Positions 56,501-64,000 of a DNA stretch of 64,000 nucleotides are shown here, piece by piece. The notes beneath the pieces are model-generated. The model saw only the letters and a program-made list of their open reading frames with translations. It did not search any database and was not told where the DNA came from. Positions within the stretch are counted from its first letter, which is position 1. Each line of letters opens with the position of its first letter. The DNA comes from Chaetoceros tenuissimus (lineage: Eukaryota; Bacillariophyta; Thalassiosirophyceae; Chaetocerotales; Chaetocerotaceae), in contig BLLK01000051.1 in the NCBI GenBank assembly GCA_021927905.1, positions 1,302,001 through 1,366,000 on the forward strand, given 5' to 3'. The translations under genes were made by a program, and so were the position numbers.

Positions 56501-59500
56501 GGTCAAGGAGAGCAATGCATGTGGACTTGGTATCACACTAACTTTACCTTCGATGATGGACTCACATATCAAAATGGAGAATGCCATTGGGGCTATGATG
56601 TAAGTATTTTGAAATTCATTGAGAATTATGTTTCGTTTATTGAAAATTATCTAATCTTTTTCGTGACCAATAGGACAATTACTTCTGGACTTCCGCTGAT
56701 GAATGTGTCTTGGAAGCAAAAGTTTCAAGAAGTGGAAAGGTTGCTCAAGTCCACAATCCAAACTTTTCTTCAAGTCCAAATACTTCCTATCTCAATACTG
56801 ACGTCAACATGGGTGTAGAAAACACAAACTACTTCAGTGTAGCTTGGGAGACTGACTTCCCAATTCAATCTGCTGGAAGCTGTGGAACTCCGAGTTGTCA
56901 ACCTCATGGAAACGAATGTTTGTGTACAGTCACAATATCTAATAGCGCAGTCTTTTCTTCTCTACCATCTCTTGTGCAAGTCGAAAGTGACCTCAAGATA
57001 GGAAGTTTTGATCCTGCTGCTCTAGGTGGATACTCTTTCTTGGCATCGTCAGGAAGTGTCGAAGCATATCAGAAAGACAGTAACCCTGGTTACAATCAAG
57101 ACACTATTTTCAAGATAACTTACTTTGGAGAGACTCTTTTCTTGAAAAACCAAAAGTCTTTGGTGAATATTGATAGTCTCAGCTTCCGCAATCCAGTTCA
57201 GTTCTTGAATCCTGCTTTGAGAGAGGCTAGGGATGCAGCTTACGAGACTGATGCTGTTTTGAAGTCGTACTTGCAGCATCCTAACACGCCTCCATTCCTT
57301 GCAATGCGAATGATTCAGAGATTTGGAGTATCTAATCCTTCTCCATCTTACATTCAAGCTGTCGCGGAGGCATTCAAGAATGGAGTGTATACTAGTGGTA
57401 ATCAGAGTTTTGGCACAAGTGGCGACTATGGTTCTATGGAGGCAATGGTCGCTGCTATTATTCTCCATGATGAGGCTCGCAATCCAATCCTTGATAGTGA
57501 TCCGTCTGCAGGTTCTTTGAGAGAACCTCTATTGAAGCTTTTAGGGTACATGAAGAGTATGGAATTTGATACTTCTGCAAATGCGCCTGAATTGAGATTG
57601 AATAACTTGCAACAGAGAATTGGGCAACAAGCTCATTCTATTCCAAATGTCTTTTCATTCTTCCTTCCAGAATACGGACCTCCAGGGCATATAGAAGCTG
57701 GTGGATTGGTAGCTCCCGAAAGTCAAGTGATGAACGGACCAACTCTAACATCCATGACTAACGGAAACTTTGCATTAACTGATTGGGGTCTGCAAGACTG
57801 CTATGGCGGCTACGGAGACAAAACATTGTGGTATACTATTTGTTGGCATTTAACAAACGGTTGGCAAAGTATCCAAGACAACCAGAGAGGAAAGCTTCAC
57901 TACACACCACAAGACACTTCAAGTACTAGTGCTATTGTCAATGACCTTGCTCTACTTCTCACTGGTGATAGATTAAATGCTAGTGCAAGGCTTGTATTAG
58001 AAAACGCATATGCAACTCTGGGAGGACTACCTGCAGTTCAGAAGCTCATCACTACAACACCTGAATTCCATGGAACTGGAGTTGTAAATGCTCAAAGTAC
58101 AAATAGACCTGATGGAACTCCTCCTTCTCCAAGCAATGAAGAGTATAAAGCTATTGTATTTTTGAATTTGAGTGGTGGAGCTGATAGTATGAACTTTTTG
58201 GTACCTCACTCTGTGTGCACAGGTAAAGATCTTTATGCTGAGTACGCCTCTGTTCGCACAGAGCTTGCTCTTGATAGCACAGCTTTACTTCAAATCGATG
58301 TAGCCGATCAACTCTGTGCCAAGTTTGGATTGCACCCAAATCTATCTGCACTTCAAACACTCTACAATGATAAGCATCTTTCCTTCGTAGCGAATGTAGG
58401 AGTATTACAAGAATATGTCACACAAGAAAATTGGAGACAAAAGACTGACGACACTACACTATTTGCGCATAACAGTCAACAGTCAGAGATCCAGCGTTGC
58501 GACATCTTTGAAGAGATTGCTGGGCGTGGTGTAGGTGGAAGGATGCTAGATGTTTTAGCCAAAAATGGTTTCAAAGTAAATGCTCTCTCAACTAAAGGAG
58601 CTACAGAAGCATTGGCCGCCGCAGATGCACCTTTGATCGTCGTTCCATCCGCAGATCTCTATGAAAAATTTGATTCATCATCTTCTGATGTCTACAACCA
58701 AAATCCTGTTGATCCTAATAGATTTATTTCACAAGTAAAGGAGTTGAACAAAGCGAACAATCTAGGATCAAGTCTGTTCTCCGAAACATATTCTAATGTT
58801 CTTCAGCAGGGGTTAGATGAGAATCAATTACTTTATGATGCTTTACAGACAACTTCTCTTAACACTGTATTCCCTGATACAAATCTTGGCAGACAATTGA
58901 AGACAGTCGCTACAATGATGAAAACAAAGGATACTCGTGGAGTTGACCGAGATGTTTTCTATGGTAAGTTTCAAACATGTCATTTATTATTCTTTGACTT
59001 TCAACACGCACACTCACACCATGACTCCAATTATAGTGGAACAAACAGGATATGATACCCACACAAATCTGAATACCAATTTTGATGGACTTACTGAGCG
59101 TCTCAATGCTGCAGTAGATGCTTTTGTTACTGAAATGAAAGATCAGAATAAGTGGGGTTCGGTTACAGTTGTGGCTGTGTCTGAATTTGCAAGAACATTG
59201 ACGACAAATAGCGGGTCAGGAAGCGATCATGCATGGTAAGTTAGAAACATCGCACACACAAATATTCCTTGACCTTCGATTTTATTTGCAATTCACTGAC
59301 ATATTCTCTACAAAGGGGTGGTAATGCTATGGTTATGAGTGGAGCTTTTGATCCAACTGCGGGAGGTCGTATCCATGGAGAATATCCTACTGATGTTTCT
59401 CTCCAATCACCTTTGAACATTAATGAACGCGGTGTTTTGATTCCTACAACTCCTTTTGATTCTATTTGGAATGGAGTTGCTCAATGGTTTGGAGTGACAG

Positions 59501-60495
59501 ACACAAATGACTTGAATACAGTTCTCCCAAATCGTGATAACTTTGGAAATACTTTAATGACTTCTGATGATTTGTATGGATTTGCTACTACGGCTTCTCC
59601 GACAACATCTCCAGCGCCATCCATCGGTGGTACTGATGCTCCTACAAAGAGTCTTGTACCATCCATGAGTCCTTCTATTGATACTACAAATGCAGTTGAC
59701 TTTGACTGGTACATTAACGACTTTGGTACTATTGATGTGATTCTTGGCACAACAATCCGGTTCATCTGGGGAGGTAATCACGACGTACATTACTCTGTAG
59801 ACGGTACATGTACAAATACAGCAAGCAACAATCTCTATTTCAAAGGAGATGTATCGGGAGAACCTGTTGAGACCTTCAACACTCTTGGACAATTCACTTA
59901 CATCTGTCTGACACATTGTGGAACTGGACAACGTGTTACCTTCAACGTAGTTGAAGCAATGTCTCCATCATCTTCTCCTTCTTTTACTTCTGCTAGTCCA
60001 TCTAAGAAATCAAGTGACCAACCGTCTGCAAAACCAAGTCCTTCACCTTCATCTTCCCCGACAAAATCACCGTCAGTTTCACCGTCAGCCAAGCCAAGTC
60101 CTTCCCCTTCGTCTTCTCCGACAAAATCACCGTCAGTTTCACCAAGTGCCTCTCCAACCACTACAAAGGTACCAACATCAAGCCCTACTTTAGCAAGCAC
60201 ACCAGCTCCAACAGCATTTGATCAGTGTTCCATCCATACTAAGGGAGGTACATGTAAAAAGGCAACTGGATGCACTTGGAATGGTACCACTTGTAATTCG
60301 ACAGGATCTCCAGTTGCACCCCCAGTTTCCGAGCCAACAACACCAACAGCACCAACCTCACCTGTTGCAGCACCTGTCGCAGAACCAACAGGAGGAATCT
60401 GTGATGCTGCTGGTGTTTCATGTGCACCTGGAACAAATGCAAATTGCTGTAATGGATGTAGTGGAGGAAAGCCCGTCAATAGAGTTTGTTTGTAG
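53549..60495 (+). CDS. Secreted DUF1800-DUF1501-cupredoxin fusion protein
   Basis: Seven exons: 53549-53663, 53821-54607, 54706-55922, 56004-56599, 56674-58963, 59037-59235 and 59316-60495; 2127 residues, frame kept at every junction. Signal peptide MKLSITSSSIAFLSLLG. DUF1800 spans about 150-1250, with FYQQTTFGPT, RVAWALSQIVVV, PDENYAREVMQLFSIG and FLAMRMIQRFG, interrupted by Cys-rich insertions. DUF1501 spans about 1390-1830, with FLNLSGGADSMNFLVP, GYDTHTN, VSEFARTL and AWGGNAMVMSG. Then follow a cupredoxin-like domain (about 1860-1950: WGGNHDVHY and YICLTHCGTGQ), a Ser/Pro repeat linker and two Cys-rich modules. In bacteria, especially planctomycetes, DUF1800 and DUF1501 are usually neighbouring genes coding for secreted proteins of unknown biochemical role, DUF1501 resembling sulfatases/phosphatases. 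A wall-surface oxidative or hydrolytic function is inferred. Confidence 0.88.
60020..60150 (+). repeat. 57-nt in-frame Ser/Pro repeat in the fusion gene
   Basis: Two near-identical copies encoding PSAKPSPSPSSSPTKSPSVS, with third-position changes only, form the linker after the cupredoxin-like domain. Confidence 0.8.
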
Positions 60496-60544
60496 ATACT
60501 ATATTTTATTGCATAAATTAAAAAATACTTGTAGTTTAAATCGT

Positions 60545-63500
60545 TTACTTTGCGAGCCCTTCTCTTTGATCTCTTTCAATCTTTTGTCCCAATATGCCTT
60601 TTGATTCTTCCGCTTTATGAGACGTCGTAAGCTCAGGATAACCTCTTCGAACTAAAAATGCGTCAAGATAATCTTTATGAGTGACATCTATACTCTCTAT
60701 CCACTTTTGTGCTTTGGAGACAAGTCCAGCAGATAGTAACGTGCCTATTCTCAGAAGTGCTCTGTCTAATGATACAGTACTCACACCGTTAGAGGACGAT
60801 AGAAGCAGATTACCTTGATGATAACACAGTATTGATGGCCACGACAAAGATATTTGCTGATGGGTTGTATGATCTATAGATTGCAATGATGGAAGTTTCA
60901 GAGGTTGCGTCATAGATGCCACATCAATAGAATCTATTTCGCAAATGGCATCCTCACTATAGAGATCACCAAGGAATATGCACTGGATCGACTTTTCAGT
61001 TGAGCAGTACAGAACATTTTGAAGAAATTTGGCAGAGTGAATCTTTACATCCCCATCACTACTCATGCCCAAGTAAGTCGTGCCCAATAGCATGAAGGAC
61101 CCTTCTCGACAAATGTATATAGCAATCCGCCTTTCGATAATGGTGGCACATAAAACACCTTCATCATCCCATACAACGTATTCAGGATAGGGCATGGTTG
61201 GCCCGAGTGATATATAAGAAGCTGCACGATTATCAGCTGCATTCTTTCTGAGGCCGTAAAAATATGCATTGCCATCTCTCTTCTCGTCTTTATCCTGTAA
61301 AAAACTTCCAACACATAGAACTGGTCCACCAAATAAGCACGTCGGAGCATGTCTTCCACGCAACTGTAAAGTTCCCAAGAATGATGCAGTAGCAGCAGCT
61401 ATACTTCCACCAAATTGACTTGCATCGGCAATGACTCCTACAAGCTCTTTAAGTTCAACCCGGGGCTTAAATTTTGCCGGATCATATGAAATTTTATCGT
61501 CCTCATCCTCGTTCAAATCAAGAACATACATCCTCTTTTCTAGAGTCTCATTCTTAACAATTTCATTTCCATCTTTTCTTAATTCTGGTGGATATAGTAA
61601 TGCATAGGTATCTTCATCTCCTACCCAAGCAAAAGAAAGTACATCAAAACCGAAATCGACTGCCGGAGGAAACCCGGTCTTACCATGATCTCGAGTAGGC
61701 TTCTTTATTGGATTTGTCAAACTTTCCATATGCAAAATCTCATATTTATTCTCTTCATTCCAAAATAAACAAAGAAACTTTCCACTTGGTGAAGGCAAAA
61801 TCAAAGGTGGCATTCTCACTGGTCTGGCTTGAAATTCGCTAGGCATATTCTGTGGAGGTGGCGCTACATAAACCAAAGTTTTGTTCCTTTGTCCCAGTTG
61901 TTGATTTGGTCCATCAATCATGGTTTGATTCATGGATGGAATGCCAACTGTACTTTGGGAATCCATCGCAATAGATGAGTATACATTTGAATCCTCTACA
62001 GTAATCAATCCGTTCCCTCTTCCCACTGGAAAAGCAACATGATGAGAACCAGCCAAGAGAGTAGTTTCACCAAAGCACAACTTCATAACTAGTATTCCAG
62101 CATTGGTAACTATATTAAGCCAATCAGGTCGACCACGACTATTCATGATACCTTTGACTTGAAGCTTTCCATTCTTCAAATGCTCCATAAAGTTTTGAAT
62201 CTTTTCGTCTGTAGACGACGCAGCTATAGATTGAATAGGGAACTTGTAGTACACTTTTGATAATTCCAAGTCAAGTGATTTCTTTTGTTCCTCCTTTTCC
62301 TTTTTATTTCCAAACCTATTTGAACCAAATATAACCAAATCACCATGACTCGAGACTGTGAGTGACATGATTGCAACTTCAGAAAAGCAAGGGTGTATCA
62401 AACCAGTGATGAGATTTTTGATATCCACAGGTTCTTCACCTTCACCACCAATCTTTTCTAAAGAAGGTATTTGTACAATCTTACTTGGTTCAAAGAGTGG
62501 AGTCATGATATTTGTTTTTGGTACATTGGTTCTTGTTGGCGACTGGTGCTTCTCCATATCGTGAATCCGCACCAATTCAAAAATATTGTCCAAGTTCCAT
62601 TCCCAAACAATGACCATTGTTTTCGTGACCCCACCTTGCTGCTGTACTACCCAATAAAGCATGTTCCTATCCGAACAATAGTGAACTTTATACAAATCTA
62701 CTTTCCCAAGTCCAGAAGAAGAATCGATCCTTTTGAGCGCATCATAAACATCCAACTTTACCAGTGGACTTCGTATCTTGAACAATTTAACTCGTTCCGC
62801 TTTGAACATGATACTCATGTCCCACACATATCCCGTTCCCGATGCACAGACAGTCAATAATTTCATATCATATTGAACGCCGCTTCTGTATGGTTGAACC
62901 GCTACAATGTGAATGACAGGATCACTTCTTCCATTCGGCCCACGTACAGATTTGACAATTTTACCATCAACAAGTGAATAAAATCTCATGGCTCCATCAC
63001 TACACCCAACCGCTATTAAATTTGTCGATAAAACTGGTATCGGCTTTGAAGTAGGTATCGCATTGTTCAAAGTTGACGCATTGATTTCCATCACTTTCTC
63101 ATCTTTGTAAAGTAAAATAGACTGTTGAAATTGAAGTGCCAAATACGGTTTCACTTCTTTATGAAAATTTTTCGGTTGATCCAATTGAGCATAATGAAAA
63201 TTAACATCTTCATCTATAAATTGTATAGATTTGATATAACCAATATTTTGACAAGTTTGCAAAATCATTTTTTCCGAAATGGGTTTGTCTGATTTCTGCG
63301 ACATCCAATGACGTATGATTCGTGTCAATGGTATTTTGTGTAGAATTTCATTTGTATGGTAATTTCGAACAACTATAATTTGATGAAATGCCGCCGGTCT
63401 CTTTTTTGCATTGGTAATATTTGCAGGGCATTGATAAATTACATGACACATGATGTGTTTGGAAGGATGTACGTCCATGATTGCAGATGTTGTAGCAGTT

Positions 63501-63748
63501 CTAGCAGTTGGTGCAGCTGAAGATAAAGATGACAAAGTACTCGGGACTTCTGAAGCTTTCTTTTGAGTTCCAGTGGAAGATGTGATCAGATCTTCTTCGT
63601 CTTCGTCAACGACTGGCGGTCCTTTTGAATTTAAAATGCGTTCCTTCAATGGATCATTTGCAATAGAAGAAGAAGATAAGGATATGTGTTCAACATCGTC
63701 ATCATGTGTCAAAGGAGAAGTCAAGAAATGCCGAAGTGAAGCTTTCAT
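60545..63748 (-). CDS. Large beta-propeller (WD40-like) protein
   Basis: Single exon, 1067 residues. Residues 1-90 are Ser/Asp-rich and disordered. From about 95 a propeller-like region follows, with WD40-type strand pairs such as LIAVGCSDGAMRFYSLVDGKIVKSV, LLTVCASGTGYVWDM and LTVSSHGDLVIFGS; a second such region extends to about residue 980 (for example VVWDDEGVLCATIIERRIAIYI). The C-terminus is helical (LRIGTLLSAGLVSKAQKWIESI, AFLVRRGYPEL). Double propellers followed by a short alpha-solenoid occur in coat and trafficking subunits, including the plant TWD40/TSET type; the end here is short for that class, so this is a guess. No signal peptide or membrane helix. The stop lies 49 bases from that of the convergent fusion gene. 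Confidence 0.7.
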   Translation of the reverse strand: MKASLRHFLTSPLTHDDDVEHISLSSSSIANDPLKERILNSKGPPVVDEDEEDLITSSTGTQKKASEVPSTLSSLSSAAPTARTATTSAIMDVHPSKHIMCHVIYQCPANITNAKKRPAAFHQIIVVRNYHTNEILHKIPLTRIIRHWMSQKSDKPISEKMILQTCQNIGYIKSIQFIDEDVNFHYAQLDQPKNFHKEVKPYLALQFQQSILLYKDEKVMEINASTLNNAIPTSKPIPVLSTNLIAVGCSDGAMRFYSLVDGKIVKSVRGPNGRSDPVIHIVAVQPYRSGVQYDMKLLTVCASGTGYVWDMSIMFKAERVKLFKIRSPLVKLDVYDALKRIDSSSGLGKVDLYKVHYCSDRNMLYWVVQQQGGVTKTMVIVWEWNLDNIFELVRIHDMEKHQSPTRTNVPKTNIMTPLFEPSKIVQIPSLEKIGGEGEEPVDIKNLITGLIHPCFSEVAIMSLTVSSHGDLVIFGSNRFGNKKEKEEQKKSLDLELSKVYYKFPIQSIAASSTDEKIQNFMEHLKNGKLQVKGIMNSRGRPDWLNIVTNAGILVMKLCFGETTLLAGSHHVAFPVGRGNGLITVEDSNVYSSIAMDSQSTVGIPSMNQTMIDGPNQQLGQRNKTLVYVAPPPQNMPSEFQARPVRMPPLILPSPSGKFLCLFWNEENKYEILHMESLTNPIKKPTRDHGKTGFPPAVDFGFDVLSFAWVGDEDTYALLYPPELRKDGNEIVKNETLEKRMYVLDLNEDEDDKISYDPAKFKPRVELKELVGVIADASQFGGSIAAATASFLGTLQLRGRHAPTCLFGGPVLCVGSFLQDKDEKRDGNAYFYGLRKNAADNRAASYISLGPTMPYPEYVVWDDEGVLCATIIERRIAIYICREGSFMLLGTTYLGMSSDGDVKIHSAKFLQNVLYCSTEKSIQCIFLGDLYSEDAICEIDSIDVASMTQPLKLPSLQSIDHTTHQQISLSWPSILCYHQGNLLLSSSNGVSTVSLDRALLRIGTLLSAGLVSKAQKWIESIDVTHKDYLDAFLVRRGYPELTTSHKAEESKGILGQKIERDQREGLAK

Positions 63749-64000
63749 ATTTTATTATGTACAGAAAAAATGTACTTGGTCGTTAGGGTACTGCTATTAT
63801 AAGCAATGTGTAACATAGAATAGAGAGTAGAATGTAACTGTTGATTTTAGAAGGTCGCTCTAGTTTTGTTCATCGTCGTGTTTTTGGTTTGTAGAACTCT
63901 CAAAAGCTAGCTAGAGACCGTTGCCACTAAACGAAAGTCGTCTTTATCGCTGAAGAAAATAGATCTATTTATTTCAAAAGTACCTACGTACGCATTTTGA
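63749..64000. other. Upstream region of the beta-propeller gene
   Basis: 252 bases to the window edge, expected to contain the promoter. No gene was recognised. Confidence 0.5.

Noticed and set aside
1-64000. tRNA or rRNA genes
   Set aside because: I looked for T-loop-like GGTTCGAATCC stretches and acceptor pairing and saw no convincing candidate; a tRNAscan-SE run would be decisive.

Overview
The window is nuclear DNA of a photosynthetic stramenopile, almost certainly a diatom and probably a centric one. The DNA is AT-rich, with short GT-AG introns (45-157 nt) and no operons. Two bestrophin-like proteins begin with a signal peptide followed by the AFAP motif that targets diatom plastids. 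There is a silaffin-like Ser/Lys-rich secreted protein, a multi-LNR membrane protein, a gametolysin-type peptidase, Pro/Ser-rich cell-surface stalks and a family of long-tailed seven-helix receptors. The species cannot be named from the sequence alone.

Layout. 1-15.3 kb: HAD-like phosphatase, M11 peptidase with a frameshift, GT31 glycosyltransferase, a repeat-rich 2.8 kb gap, a low-complexity protein, a small protein, an ankyrin/coiled-coil protein and a secreted Cys-rich protein. 15.9-28.7 kb: tandem array of five GPCR-like genes made of two block-duplicated pairs plus a fifth hybrid copy, followed by a decayed 3' relic. 29-36.2 kb: Mpo1-like gene, SET-domain methyltransferase, a 12-LNR membrane protein (six exons) and a membrane EF-hand protein. 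36.5-40.1 kb: a 2.5 kb element with ~435 bp near-identical inverted termini, then a 5'-truncated copy of the Mpo1-like gene. 40.6-46.9 kb: two plastid-targeted bestrophin genes flanking a silaffin-like gene on the other strand. 47.5-53 kb: MYND zinc-finger protein, a secreted protein with modules like those of the silaffin-like protein, and a Pro/Ser-stalk membrane protein. 53.5-60.5 kb: a seven-exon gene joining DUF1800, DUF1501, a cupredoxin-like domain and Cys-rich modules in one secreted protein of about 2127 residues. 60.5-63.7 kb: a large beta-propeller-like protein.

How the genes fit together. The genes are independently transcribed, but many encode secreted or surface products (peptidase, glycosyltransferase, LNR protein, silaffin-like protein, stalk protein, DUF1800/DUF1501 fusion), in keeping with cell-wall and surface biology. 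The bestrophin pair points to inorganic-carbon or anion transport in the plastid; both upstream regions carry TGACGT motifs of the kind described for CO2/cAMP control in diatoms.

The most notable items are the inverted-repeat element with a related empty site elsewhere in the window, the receptor array with its hybrid gene and tail-less members, the DUF1800-DUF1501-cupredoxin fusion, and the bestrophin pair with its promoter motifs. Exon junctions were worked out by hand from GT/AG sites and frame continuity; summed coding lengths are multiples of three for every multi-exon gene modelled as intact or as merely tail-truncated.
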